Shown: one piece after another, positions 1-10,685 of the stretch
Numbering within the stretch: the stretch's first letter is position 1
How the letters are laid out: each line of letters opens with the position of its first letter
From: VRUE01 sp047519745
GTDB lineage: Bacteria; Actinomycetota; Thermoleophilia; Solirubrobacterales; 70-9
Length of the DNA: 27,018 nt
Reading direction: 5' to 3'
Assembly (NCBI GenBank): GCA_047519745.1
Contig: JAPVSJ010000115.1
Span: 1-27,018 of the forward strand
The notes under the pieces: generated by a model
Told to the model about the DNA's origin: nothing
Database searches by the model: none
Seen by the model: the letters and a program-made list of their open reading frames with translations, nothing else
Program-made: the position numbers and the translations under genes

Positions 1-481
1 CGGTGATCAGCTCGCCGACCCGGTCCTGGTACTCCTCGAACATCATCATCCGTTCGGCCTCGCGGATCCGCTGCAGGATCACCTGCTTGGCGGTCTGTGC
101 GGCGATCCGGCCGAAGTCTTCGGGGGTGACGTCGCGGGTCTCGATCTGATCCTCGTAGGGGGCGATCATCTCCGGGTCGAGCTCGGGCTCCTCGGGCTCT
201 TTCAGCTCGCCCGTTTCGGGATCGATCTCGCGCTCTTCCTCCTCCTGGGCCTCGGCGGCCTCGGCGAGCAGCTTCTCCTCCAGCTCGGCCGGCAGGATCA
301 GTTCGAAGACGAGAAAGTCGCCGGTCTCGTGGTCGAGGTCGACGCGCGCGTATTTCGCCGCTCCGGGGGTCTTCTTGTAGGCCGACAGAAGAGCGTCGGC
401 GAGGGCGTCCATCAGCTTGTCGGCCGAGATGCCCTTCTCCTGCTCGAGCGCCTTGATTGCTTCGACGATCTCTTTGCTCAC
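1..481 (-). CDS. nusA: Transcription termination/antitermination factor NusA, N-terminal part (cut by window edge)
   Basis: NusA binds RNA polymerase and modulates pausing, termination and antitermination. Only the first 160 residues are in the window. The start reads MSKEIVEAIKALEQEKGIS and the stretch before the edge (DFGRIAAQTAKQVILQRIREAER) is the typical end of the NusA N-terminal RNAP-binding domain; the S1 domain should begin just beyond the edge. The GTG start (481-479) lies behind AAGGAG with good spacing and overlaps the rimP stop as GTGA, so the two are translationally coupled. A Glu/Pro-rich acidic stretch at about residues 75-105 (EEEEREIDPETGELKEPEEP) lies inside the domain. The rimP-nusA order is conserved across bacteria and supports the call. 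Confidence 0.93.
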   Translation of the reverse strand, partial: MSKEIVEAIKALEQEKGISADKLMDALADALLSAYKKTPGAAKYARVDLDHETGDFLVFELILPAELEEKLLAEAAEAQEEEEREIDPETGELKEPEEPELDPEMIAPYEDQIETRDVTPEDFGRIAAQTAKQVILQRIREAERMMMFEEYQDRVGELIT

Positions 482-711
482 GGCTGCTCCTTACGGTATT
501 TGGGCCCCGGCGAGGAGACCTCGAGCGCGTACTCGGCGCGAAGTTGGTTGAGATGCTTGGCGACCCGTTCGCAGAGCGCCAGGTCGACCCCTGCCGGGTG
601 GTCGATGAAGAGGCGCAGCGATTCGGTCCCCGGTTGCTCGACGGCAACGAGGTCGAGCTCGGAGTCGAGCTCGGAGAGTTGCTGCTGGATGTTGTCTTTG
701 AGGTCTGCCAT
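478..711 (-). CDS. rimP: RimP-like ribosome maturation factor reduced to the N-terminal domain
   Basis: RimP assists maturation of the 30S ribosomal subunit. The 77-residue product matches the RimP N-terminal alpha/beta domain: LRLFIDHPAGVDLALCERVAKHL, then YALEVSSPGP, the signature that normally ends this domain. Family members are usually about 150-200 residues with a C-terminal Sm-like domain; here a stop follows 7 residues after SSPGP, so that domain is absent. Position directly upstream of nusA, with a 4-nt overlap, supports orthology. The ATG at 711 has no recognisable Shine-Dalgarno. It may be a natural one-domain form, a decayed gene, or a frameshifted gene, although the overlap with nusA leaves no room for a lost C-terminal domain. 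Confidence 0.78.
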   Translation of the reverse strand: MADLKDNIQQQLSELDSELDLVAVEQPGTESLRLFIDHPAGVDLALCERVAKHLNQLRAEYALEVSSPGPKYRKEQP

Positions 712-746
712 GCGTGGTTTTGCTTCGTTCTGCCTGGTTCGGGACG

Positions 747-771
747 AAAAAAAAGTGGGCCAGGCCCACTT
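747..771 (-). terminator. Intrinsic terminator between coaBC and rimP
   Basis: On the minus strand AAGTGGG pairs with CCCACTT around a 5-nt loop (up to 9 bp if the loop tightens) and is followed by a run of T, the classic Rho-independent form. It lies 48 nt after the coaBC stop and 36 nt before the rimP ATG. It can simply end the coaBC transcript, but because the only visible -10-like box lies upstream of it, it could also act as a leader attenuator for rimP-nusA. Confidence 0.8.
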
Positions 772-807
772 CTCGCTACTGCACTAGGGACTAAAAAGCT
801 TGAAGCC

Positions 808-813
808 AGTATA
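808..813 (-). promoter_or_regulatory. Possible -10 box (TATACT) upstream of the rimP-nusA leader
   Basis: TATACT (5 of 6 matches to TATAAT) sits just after the coaBC stop on the minus strand. No convincing -35 element is seen 16-18 nt upstream. The same hexamer precedes mihF in this window. If used, the transcript starts near 801 and must read through the hairpin at 747-771 to reach rimP. Confidence 0.35.
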
Positions 814-818
814 GCCCG

Positions 819-2132
819 TCAGGCTTGCGCGCCGGGAGGGGGAGTCCCCTCCCCTGACTCGCGGCCCTGCGGGCCGCTCTGAGTATCCGCCAGTTGAGGG
901 GACTCCCCCTCCCGGCGCAGAGCATCCACTCGGTCCAAGATCTGCTCGGCTATAACGTCCTTGGGGGCTTGGGCGAGAGTGGTCTCTTCGATGGAGCTGA
1001 TCAGGGTTGCGGCGTTGTCGGTGCTCTCGAAGCCGATGCTTGGGTCGGAGACGTCGTTTAGGACGATCAGGTCGACGGCCTTGCGATGCAGCTTCTCGCG
1101 TGCTCGGGCTACGTCGTTGCCGTGTTCGGCAGCGAAGCCTACGACCGTTTGGTCCGGGGTACGGGAAGCCGCGAGGGCGGCGAGGATGTCCTCGGTCGGC
1201 TCCAGGTGGAGGTCTAGGTTGCCTTCGCGCTTCAGCTTGTCCGTGGCCGGGGCGGCGGCTCGGAAGTCGGCCGGGGCGGCTGCCATCAGCAGGACCTGGG
1301 TCTTGGCGAACTCGGTTCTGGCCGCCTCGGCCAGCTCGGCCGCGGTCTCGACGTCGATGCGGCGGACTCCGGCCGGCTCGGGCAGGGAGACGTTTGCCGC
1401 GATCAGGGTGACGTCCGCGCCGCGCCGCGCCGCGGCGGCGGCAAGCGCGATGCCCATGCGGCCGCTGGAGCGGTTGCCGATGAAGCGGACCGGGTCGATC
1501 GGCTCGCGGGTGCCTCCCGCGGTGACGAGGACGCGCAGGCCGTCCCAGGGGCGCTCGCCCGCGGGCAGGACGGCTTCGATGCGGGCAAGCAGATCGGCGG
1601 GGTCGGGTAGGCGACCCTTGCCGAACTCGCCACGCGAGGCGAGCCTGCCCTCGCCGGGGTCGATCACCTCGACGCCGCGTTCGCGCAGGGTCGCAAGGTT
1701 GGCCTGAGTGGCGGCATCGGCGTACATCCGGTCGTTCATCGCCGGCGCGACGAGGCGTGGCGCCGTGCAGGCCAGGAAAGAAGTGGTGAGCATCGAGTCG
1801 GCCATTCCCGCCGCGAGCTTGGCCAGCGTGTTGGCCGAGGCCGGCGCGACCAGGTAGGCGTCGCAGTTGGCGGCCAGCTCGAGGTGACCGATCGGGTCGT
1901 GCTCGGGTCGCGGGTCGCCCGGAAAGGCGCCGCCCAGCGGGTCGCGCTCGAACTCGGAGCTGAGCACGGGGGCGCCGACGATGCCCTCGAAGGAGGCGGC
2001 GCCGACGAAGCGGCCGGCGGCCTCGGTCATCACGACGCGCACGCCGTGTCCGGCGACGGTGGCGAGACGGGTCAGCTCCAGCGACTTGTAAGCGGCAATC
2101 CCGCCGCTTACGCCGAGCAGGATCCTTGCCAT
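819..2132 (-). CDS. coaBC: Bifunctional phosphopantothenoylcysteine decarboxylase / phosphopantothenate--cysteine ligase
   Basis: CoaBC carries out two successive steps of coenzyme A synthesis in the cytosol: CTP-dependent ligation of cysteine to 4'-phosphopantothenate, then FMN-dependent decarboxylation. The N-terminal flavoprotein (CoaC, residues about 1-180) shows GVSGGIAAYKSLELTR, the APASANTLAKLAAG segment and the PAMNDRMY motif. The CoaB half (about 195-400) shows VLVTAGGTREPIDPVRFIGN, SSGRMG and AAPADFR. The ATG is preceded by AGGGGGAG. The 437-residue product is slightly long because of a low-complexity tail (about 405-437) encoded by the inverted repeat at 829-918. It follows rpoZ by 27 nt in the usual actinobacterial gmk-rpoZ-coaBC order. 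Confidence 0.96.
   Translation of the reverse strand: MARILLGVSGGIAAYKSLELTRLATVAGHGVRVVMTEAAGRFVGAASFEGIVGAPVLSSEFERDPLGGAFPGDPRPEHDPIGHLELAANCDAYLVAPASANTLAKLAAGMADSMLTTSFLACTAPRLVAPAMNDRMYADAATQANLATLRERGVEVIDPGEGRLASRGEFGKGRLPDPADLLARIEAVLPAGERPWDGLRVLVTAGGTREPIDPVRFIGNRSSGRMGIALAAAAARRGADVTLIAANVSLPEPAGVRRIDVETAAELAEAARTEFAKTQVLLMAAAPADFRAAAPATDKLKREGNLDLHLEPTEDILAALAASRTPDQTVVGFAAEHGNDVARAREKLHRKAVDLIVLNDVSDPSIGFESTDNAATLISSIEETTLAQAPKDVIAEQILDRVDALRREGESPQLADTQSGPQGRESGEGTPPPGAQA
829..918. repeat. Long inverted repeat, perfect 22-nt arms, inside the 3' end of coaBC
   Basis: Arms 829-850 and 897-918 are perfect reverse complements. The 46-nt spacer contains a second perfect hairpin, GCGGCCC-TGC-GGGCCGC, at 861-877. 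The element encodes most of the last 30 residues of CoaBC (a Gly/Ser/Pro/Glu-rich tail not expected in the family). It has no T tract on the exit side, so it is not a canonical intrinsic terminator. A similar arrangement occurs at 12265-12400. Confidence 0.85.
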
Positions 2133-2159
2133 GTCTCCCCCTTGGTCTAGAAGAGCGCG

Positions 2160-2393
2160 CTAAGCGCGGTACTCGTATTTGAGCTTGCCCTCGGCAAGCT
2201 CCTCCAGCGCCATCGAAAGGTAGTTGCGGTCTCCGCGGGTCTCGACCATCGGCGGCGGGTACTCGCCGAAGCCACCCTCTCCGAGATTGTGGAAGTAGCT
2301 GTTTATCTGGCGGGCTCGCTTCGCCGCGACGACGACTGCCGCGTAATGGGAGTCGGCGTGGTCGAGGAGCTTGTCTACGCGTGGTTTGATCAT
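2160..2393 (-). CDS. rpoZ: RNA polymerase omega subunit
   Basis: Omega is a small non-catalytic RNA polymerase subunit that chaperones beta-prime. The 77-residue product has the family signature near the N-terminus (KPRVDKLLDHADSHYAAVVVAAKRARQIN) and ends with LSMALEELAEGKLKYEYR, the usual ALEELAEGKI-type segment. A 20-residue insert with GEGGFGEYPPP lies between the two halves, as in actinobacterial omegas. ATG overlaps the gmk TGA as ATGA, so it is co-translated with gmk. Confidence 0.95.
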   Translation of the reverse strand: MIKPRVDKLLDHADSHYAAVVVAAKRARQINSYFHNLGEGGFGEYPPPMVETRGDRNYLSMALEELAEGKLKYEYRA

Positions 2394-2968
2394 TCGGCCG
2401 CCGAGTCTACTGACAGGCCCAACTCGGCGCGCACGATCCCCTCCAGGTCCGCCGCCGCACGCTCCAGGTCGTCGTTGACCACCAGGTGGTCGAAGTCCCC
2501 TTGCGCAGCCAGCTCGACCTCGGCCACCTTCAGCCTCGCGTCGATCGCCTCGGCCGAGTCGGTGCCGCGCGACTCCAACCGCCTGCGCAGGGCCGTGGGG
2601 TCGGGCGGAACGATGAAGACCTGGACCGACTCGCGCATCGCGGCGCGCACCTGACTCGCGCCCTGGACCTCGATCTCGAGCACGACCGAGCGACCAGCAT
2701 CGAGCCGCTTGCGAACCTCGGAGCGCAGGGTGCCGTAGCGGTTGCCGCTGTAGGTGGCGAACTCGAGGAAGTCTTCGCGCTCTATCCGCTGATCGAACTC
2801 CTCCGGCGTCAGGAAGTGGTAATCGCGGCCGTCGATCTCGCCCTCGCGGGGCTCACGCGTGGTCGCCGAGACAGAGAGCTCGAGATCGGGCACGCGCTCG
2901 AGCAGCTGGGAGATCAGCGTTCCCTTGCCGACCCCGCTGGGGCCGGTAATGACGAAGACTTTGGCCAT
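2390..2968 (-). CDS. gmk: Guanylate kinase
   Basis: Gmk phosphorylates GMP to GDP with ATP, a required step in GTP, dGTP and ppGpp supply. The 192-residue product starts with the P-loop VFVITGPSGVGKGTL (about residues 4-18), followed by the GMP-binding segment (SATTREPREGEIDGRDYHFL) and the lid region with RL-x-SRGTDS at about 130-137. Length is normal for the family. The 40-nt gap after mihF holds a small GC hairpin without a T tract. The stop overlaps rpoZ. Confidence 0.97.
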   Translation of the reverse strand: MAKVFVITGPSGVGKGTLISQLLERVPDLELSVSATTREPREGEIDGRDYHFLTPEEFDQRIEREDFLEFATYSGNRYGTLRSEVRKRLDAGRSVVLEIEVQGASQVRAAMRESVQVFIVPPDPTALRRRLESRGTDSAEAIDARLKVAEVELAAQGDFDHLVVNDDLERAAADLEGIVRAELGLSVDSAAE

Positions 2969-2985
2969 GTTCGGCCGGAGATACT

Positions 2986-3001
2986 GACCGCTACGGCGGT
3001 C
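2986..3001. repeat. Small inverted repeat between mihF and gmk
   Basis: GACCGC-TACG-GCGGTC forms a perfect 6-bp stem with a 4-nt loop in the 40-nt mihF-gmk gap. It has no T tract. It may be an mRNA stability or spacing element; function unknown. Confidence 0.4.
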
Positions 3002-3008
3002 GGCTTCG

Positions 3009-3341
3009 CTACCTGCGAAGTTGGCTGACCAGCTCTGCCCGTTGACGCTCTGAAAGCCCGCCGATCGTCTTCGAGGGCGAGATGCGGCACTGGTTGAGGA
3101 TCCGGTTGGTCTTCACGCGGCCGTACTTGGGAACGGCGAGCAGCATGTCGAAGACCTTGGCGGTCATCACGTACTCGGGCGGATCGAGGAGCAGCGCGTG
3201 GATGCTCGCCTTGCCCGCTTTGAGGTCCTTCTTCAGCTTGGCGCGGGCGGTGCGGATGTCGTTTGCCCGCTTCAGCGCGTCCATTCGCTGGTCCAGCGAC
3301 CTCTCGGGGGCCGCTGCGGAGGTCTTGACTGGGGAGGGCAT
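3009..3341 (-). CDS. mihF: Actinobacterial-type integration host factor (mIHF/sIHF-like DNA-binding protein)
   Basis: This small basic nucleoid protein is unrelated to E. coli IHF. The core RTARAKLKKDLKAGKASIHALL followed by VFDMLLAVPKYGRVKTNRILNQCRISPSKTIGGLSERQRAELVSQL matches the mIHF pattern: a helical N-terminus and a helix-two-turn-helix like LLESLPGVGKVRARQIM in mycobacteria. I choose the ATG at 3341 (110 residues), because a TTGCAC-16 nt-TATACT promoter lies 10 nt before it; the GTG at 3410 would place that promoter inside the gene. Position directly upstream of gmk is typical for actinobacteria, and is one of the main taxonomic clues in the window. Confidence 0.88.
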   Translation of the reverse strand: MPSPVKTSAAAPERSLDQRMDALKRANDIRTARAKLKKDLKAGKASIHALLLDPPEYVMTAKVFDMLLAVPKYGRVKTNRILNQCRISPSKTIGGLSERQRAELVSQLRR

Positions 3342-3351
3342 GTGGGCGGCG

Positions 3352-3379
3352 AGTATAGCCGCGGCTCGCGGGCGTGCAA
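3352..3379 (-). promoter_or_regulatory. Promoter of mihF (-gmk-rpoZ-coaBC), near-leaderless
   Basis: TTGCAC (3379-3374) and TATACT (3357-3352) are separated by 16 nt on the minus strand. The -10 box ends 10 nt before the mihF ATG, so the transcript would start within about 2-4 nt of the ATG. No Shine-Dalgarno is present, in agreement with leaderless translation. Confidence 0.6.
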
Positions 3380-3408
3380 GGTCATCCGGCCGCTTTTTCG
3401 CCAAATTC

Positions 3409-3429
3409 ACCTAGACCTCCAGTCTAGGT
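3409..3429. repeat. Inverted repeat overlapping the pyrD stop codon
   Basis: ACCTAGA (3409-3415) and TCTAGGT (3423-3429) form a 7-bp stem with a 7-nt loop across the pyrD stop, followed on the minus strand by an A/T-rich stretch (GAATTTGGCG) rather than a clean T run. It may mark the 3' end of the pyr transcript, but it is a weak terminator. Confidence 0.4.
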
Positions 3430-4305
3430 TGAGGCTTGCTCGGCAAGCGAGGACCGCTCAGACAGCTCTGCGGCAATTCGCGCGCCCGCTTTCGGGTCAC
3501 GAAAGCTCTCCGTGCCAACCGCGACCAGCGTCGCCCCGGCGACCAGCATCTCGAGCGCATCGTCGCCACAACCGATCCCTCCCATGCCGATGACGGGCAG
3601 TGAGACCGCGCTCGCGACAGCACGGACCTGCGCCACGGCGATCGGCCGGATCGCGGGACCGGAAAGCCCCCCCTGCCCCACCCCGATCCCAGGCTTTCCC
3701 GTTTTCGGATCGATCGCGCTGGCCTTCATCGTGTTGATCAGCGAGACCGCATCGGCTCCCCCCTCTTCCGCGCCCACCGCCACGGCAGGGGGATCGGCGA
3801 CGTTCGGAGTCAGCTTCACGATCAACGGCTTCGACGTCAGCGGACGCAGCGCTTCCAACAACGCGCTGGTCTCCTCGGGTTGCTCACCGACGATCAGCCC
3901 GGAGTGGACGTTGGGGCAGGAGACGTTCAGCTCGATCGCAGCCACCTCGTCCTTTTCATCCAAAGCGGAGACCATGCGCTTGAAGTCCTCATGGCCCGTT
4001 GCCATCACGGAAACGATCAGCGGCACAGGCAGCTCCGCCAACTGCGGCAAGTCGTCGGCGATAAATCCCTCGAGGCCTTTATTCGGCAGCCCGATCGAGT
4101 TGATCATCCCCGCAGGCGTCTCCCAAATCCGCTGCGGCTCATTCCCGGCCCGCGGCTCCAGCGTGATCGTCTTGGAAACGAAGGCGGAGAACGGGAACTC
4201 CTCGAGAAGTGCGTCCCCGTAGACCCGACGCGCAGCGATCGCGTCGAAGGTGCCTGAAGCATTGATCACCCGATTGGCAAGCTCGATCTCGCAGAACTCA
4301 ACCAC
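3424..4305 (-). CDS. pyrD: Dihydroorotate dehydrogenase, class 1B catalytic subunit
   Basis: PyrD oxidises dihydroorotate to orotate using FMN. The 293-residue product has the class 1 FMN/substrate segment (NPASG-like INASGTF, INSIGLPNKG), and IELNVSCPNVHSG with a catalytic cysteine at residue 130, as expected for class 1B; class 2 enzymes use serine. IGMGGIGCGDDALEMLVAGA is the C-terminal FMN phosphate site. The adjacent pyrK confirms the NAD-linked heterotetramer. The GTG at 4305 (MVEFCEIELANRV) gives an 8-nt overlap with pyrK; the frame stays open upstream but that part is pyrK read out of frame. Last gene of the pyr operon. Confidence 0.95.
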   Translation of the reverse strand: MVEFCEIELANRVINASGTFDAIAARRVYGDALLEEFPFSAFVSKTITLEPRAGNEPQRIWETPAGMINSIGLPNKGLEGFIADDLPQLAELPVPLIVSVMATGHEDFKRMVSALDEKDEVAAIELNVSCPNVHSGLIVGEQPEETSALLEALRPLTSKPLIVKLTPNVADPPAVAVGAEEGGADAVSLINTMKASAIDPKTGKPGIGVGQGGLSGPAIRPIAVAQVRAVASAVSLPVIGMGGIGCGDDALEMLVAGATLVAVGTESFRDPKAGARIAAELSERSSLAEQAST

Positions 4306-5114
4306 CGCGCACCACCGGACCGTCGACGCATAGACGTATGTAGCCACCGTCGGGTTTCGGCACCGCGCAGCCGAAGCAGGCGCCGTAGCCGCAGGCCATT
4401 GGCGACTCCATTGCCAGCTCACAGGCGACGTCGTGAGAACTACAGAGAGCTGCAACGGCGCCGAGCATCTGCGGCGGGCCGCAGGCGTAGACGGCGGCAC
4501 TGCTCGCATCGTCGCCTTCAAGCATTGCCGCCAGCAGGTCGGTTACGTAGCCGTGGTGGCCAATGTGGCCGTCGTCGCTGGCGAGGCCCACCTCGCAGCA
4601 GCGAAAGAGGTCGTCGAGGCCGCCCGAGTGGGTTTCGTCGCGGAAGCCGAGCAGGACCCGAGCTGGAATGTTGCGCTCGGAGAGCTTGCGGCGCCAGAGG
4701 GCCAGCGGCGCGATGCCGATGCCACCGCCGACGAGGATTGCGCCGGCGGCGTCCTTGGAAAGCTCCTTCGGGTCGGAGAAGCTGTTGCCGAGTGGGCCGT
4801 TTACCCAGACGCGCTCGCCTGGCTCGAGCTCGCAGAGACGGTCGGTGCCGGGGCCGATGCCCTCGATCAGGAAGTCGAGACGGAGGCCGTCCTTCGCCGG
4901 AGCGGTCTCGGCGACCGAAAAGGCACGCGGCAGATACGGGCGCTGGCCGCGCTGCTCCCAATGATCCTGCGTAGCGAGCATGTAGAACTGGCCGGGGAGC
5001 GGGTCGGGGCCCTCGACGTCTAACAGCGAGAAGAGACGGTACCCGCCGGACGGTCGGTTGTCGGCGACCTCGCAGAGCCGGCGTCCCCATGGGGCGACTC
5101 GGGGCCCAGGTACC

Positions 5115-5122
<8 letters not shown>
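4298..5122 (-). CDS. pyrK: Dihydroorotate dehydrogenase electron-transfer subunit
   Basis: PyrK passes electrons from PyrD FMN through a [2Fe-2S] cluster and FAD to NAD+. The 274-residue product has an N-terminal FAD-binding barrel with LPRAFSVAE (the RxYS-type motif), a NAD-binding domain with ILVGGGIGIAPL and YACGPPQML, and a C-terminal cluster site with cysteines at 244, 249, 252 and 265 (CGYGACFGC followed by C). The ATG overlaps the carB stop by 8 nt. Its presence shows that this orotate-forming step is coupled to NAD+ rather than to quinone. Confidence 0.95.
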
Positions 5123-8226
<3,104 letters not shown>

Positions 8227-8234
<8 letters not shown>

Positions 8235-9342
8235 GGGCGAGCTCCAGGAAGCTGTCGAAGAGGTGGCGGGCGTCGTGCGGGCCGGGGCCCGCCTCGGGGT
8301 GGTACTGGACCGTCGTTGCAGCGACGTCCTTCAGCACGAGGCCCTCGACCGTGCGGTCGTAGAGGTTGATGTGGGAGAGCTCGGCGACGCCGAAGTCGGT
8401 CTCCCAGCGGACCGGCTCGTCAGCCTCGATCCGCGGCTCGCCGCCGGGCCCCTGCACGGCAAAGCCGTGGTTCTGCGAGGTGATCTCGATCCGCCCGCTG
8501 GCCAGATCCTTGACCGGGTGGTTGGCGCCGCGGTGGCCGAAGGGCAGCTTGTAGGTCTCCAGGCCGACCGCGCGGCAGAGCAGCTGGTGGCCGAGGCAGA
8601 TCCCGAAGAGGGGCTTGACGCCGACCAGCTCGCGCACGGTGTCGACGACGTAGCCGAGGGCGCCCGGGTCGCCGGGGCCGTTGGCGAGGAAGACGACGTC
8701 CGGATCCTCGGCCAGCACCTGCTCCGCCGAGGACGTGCAAGGAAGCAGGGTGAGGCGGCAGCCGCGCTGGCGCAGCTCACGCACGATGTTGAGCTTGACC
8801 CCGGTGTCGATCCCGACCACGTGGGGCCCGTCGCCTTCGAAGCGGACCGGCTCGGGGGGCGTCACGGTGCGGGCCAGGTCGGCGCCGTCCATCGGCGGCT
8901 CGGCGGCGACCCGTTCGCGCGCCTCGGGCTCCGCCGTCGCGGCTGAGAAGATGCCGCCGCGCATCGAGCCGCGCTCGCGGATGTGACGCACCAGGGCGCG
9001 CGTGTCGACGCCGCCGATCCCCGCCACGCCGCAGTCGCCGAGCCAGTCGAGCCAGCCGCCCTCGGCGGTGGCGACGTCCTCGCGGTTCTTCGGGTCGCGC
9101 ATGACGACCCCGCGGGCGTGGATCCGGTCGGACTCCATCGCCGCGGCGGAGACGCCGTAGTTGCCGATCAGCGGGTAGGTGAAGACGATGATCTGGCCCG
9201 CGTAGGAGGGATCGGTGACCGACTCCTGGTAGCCGGTCATCGCGGTGTTGAAGACGACCTCGCCGGTGACCTCACCCGCGTGCCCGCAGCTCACGCCGTC
9301 AAAGCAGGTTCCGTCCTCGAGCAGGACGTAGCCGCCCGTCAT
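8227..9342 (-). CDS. carA: Carbamoyl-phosphate synthase small (glutaminase) subunit
   Basis: CarA hydrolyses glutamine and delivers ammonia to CarB. The 371-residue product begins with the N-terminal CPSase domain (YVLLEDGTCFDG, FNTAMTGYQESVTDPSYAGQI) and ends with a class I glutamine amidotransferase domain: nucleophile cysteine at about 249 in LFGICLGHQ, and His348/Glu350 in VQYHPEAGPGPHD. The ATG at 9342 overlaps the pyrC stop as ATGA. The frame is open for another kilobase upstream, but that is pyrC read in the wrong frame. Confidence 0.98.
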
Positions 9343-10685
9343 GCCGCCACCCCGAGGGAGAAGCTGCGCAGGCGGTAGGCGACCTGACCGCCGGCGACCG
9401 TCATCAGGACCCGGCCGGTCAGCTCGCGACCCGCGCACCAGGAGTTCTGCGAGCGGCTCTCGTAGCCCTCCTCGCCAACGGTCCAACTGGCCCCCAGATC
9501 GCAGAGGGCGATGTTGGCCTCGCTTCCCGGCGCGAGAGTCGGGCGCTCGAGGTCGAACGGAGTGGCGCCGCCGGCCAACCGCTCGATCAGCAACCCGAGC
9601 TCGATCGTCCCCGGCAGGACCAGCTCGGTGTGCAGCGCCGCGAAAGCCGTCTCCAACCCGGTCACCCCCATCGCCGCCTGCTCGAAGGGGACCTCCTTTT
9701 CCTCGGCGGCATGCGGCGCGTGGTCGGTCGCGATGCACTCGATCGTGCCGTCGCGCAGGCCCGCGATCAGCGCCTGGCGGTCGGCCTCGGTGCGCAGCGG
9801 GGGATTCATCTTGAAACGGCGCGGATCCAGCGAGCGCACCTCCTCGTCGGTGAGGCAGAGGTGGTGAGGGCTCGCCTCGGCGCTGATCCTCACACCGGCG
9901 GCCTTGGCGGCGCGCACGGCCTCGACCGACTCGGCGGCGGAGAGGTGCTGGACGTGGATCCGCCCTCCCTCGTATCCGGCCAGGGCGGCGTCGCGGGCGA
10001 TCATCGTCGACTCCGAGACCGAGGGGATGCCGGCCAGCCCGAGCGCGGCCGACACCGGGCCTTCGTGCATGACGCCTTCGCCCGAGAGCTCCGGGTCCTC
10101 CTCGTGGAGGGCGATCGTGCCGCCGCAGAGATGCTGGTACTGGAGGGCGCGGCGGAGGACGCGGGCACTGCGGATCGGCAGGCCGTCGTCGCTGAAGCCG
10201 GCGGCGCCCGCATCGCGGAGCGCCCCCATCTCGGTCAGCTCCTCGCCCTCCATGCCCCTGGTGACCGTGGCGAGGAAGCCGACCGGGACCGAGGCCGCCT
10301 CGCGGGCCGCCTCGCGCAGCGCCTCGACGTCGGCCGGGGTCGAGACCGGCGGCTCGGTATTCGCCATCGCGAGGATCCCGCAATAGCCGCCGGCGGCGGC
10401 GGCGCGGCTGCCGGTCTCGACGTCCTCCTTGTGCTCCTGTCCGGGGGTGCGCAGGTGGACGTGGGGGTCGAAGAAGGCGGGGAATGCGTGCAGGCCTTCG
10501 GCCTCGACCTCCTCCAGCCCCTCCGCGGCGACCCCCGGCGCGGCAAGCTCGGCGACCCGGCCGGAGCGGACGACGACGTCGTAGGCGCCGTCGATGCCCG
10601 CGACCGGATCGAGCACGGTGGCACCGCGCAGGACCACGTCCGCGCCCCCGCCGGAGCGCATGTCGAGCGCCTCGGCGAGGCTCAC
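9339..10685 (-). CDS. pyrC: Dihydroorotase
   Basis: PyrC cyclises carbamoyl aspartate to dihydroorotate. The product has the amidohydrolase zinc site DPHVHLRTPG near residue 65, AGFSDDG, HVQHLSA and ATDHAPH, the class I (Bacillus-like) pattern. I use the GTG at 10685, which forms a GTGA overlap with the pyrB stop and gives 448 residues. The ATG at 10661 (MRSGGGADVVLRGATVLDP) is a possible alternative, since family members often start close to that point and no strong Shine-Dalgarno precedes the GTG. Third gene of the operon. Confidence 0.95.
   Translation of the reverse strand: MSLAEALDMRSGGGADVVLRGATVLDPVAGIDGAYDVVVRSGRVAELAAPGVAAEGLEEVEAEGLHAFPAFFDPHVHLRTPGQEHKEDVETGSRAAAAGGYCGILAMANTEPPVSTPADVEALREAAREAASVPVGFLATVTRGMEGEELTEMGALRDAGAAGFSDDGLPIRSARVLRRALQYQHLCGGTIALHEEDPELSGEGVMHEGPVSAALGLAGIPSVSESTMIARDAALAGYEGGRIHVQHLSAAESVEAVRAAKAAGVRISAEASPHHLCLTDEEVRSLDPRRFKMNPPLRTEADRQALIAGLRDGTIECIATDHAPHAAEEKEVPFEQAAMGVTGLETAFAALHTELVLPGTIELGLLIERLAGGATPFDLERPTLAPGSEANIALCDLGASWTVGEEGYESRSQNSWCAGRELTGRVLMTVAGGQVAYRLRSFSLGVAA

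Noticed and set aside
3342..3410. GTG at 3410 as the mihF start
   Set aside because: It would place the best promoter of the region inside the coding sequence, and the added residues have no counterpart in the family.
4306..4521. N-terminal extension of pyrD
   Set aside because: It is pyrK sequence read out of frame, with no PyrD similarity; the GTG at 4305 fits the family start and the operon overlap.
9343..10383. N-terminal extension of carA
   Set aside because: Arg/Gly-rich frame-shifted reading of pyrC; the ATG at 9342 begins the CPSase small-chain domain.
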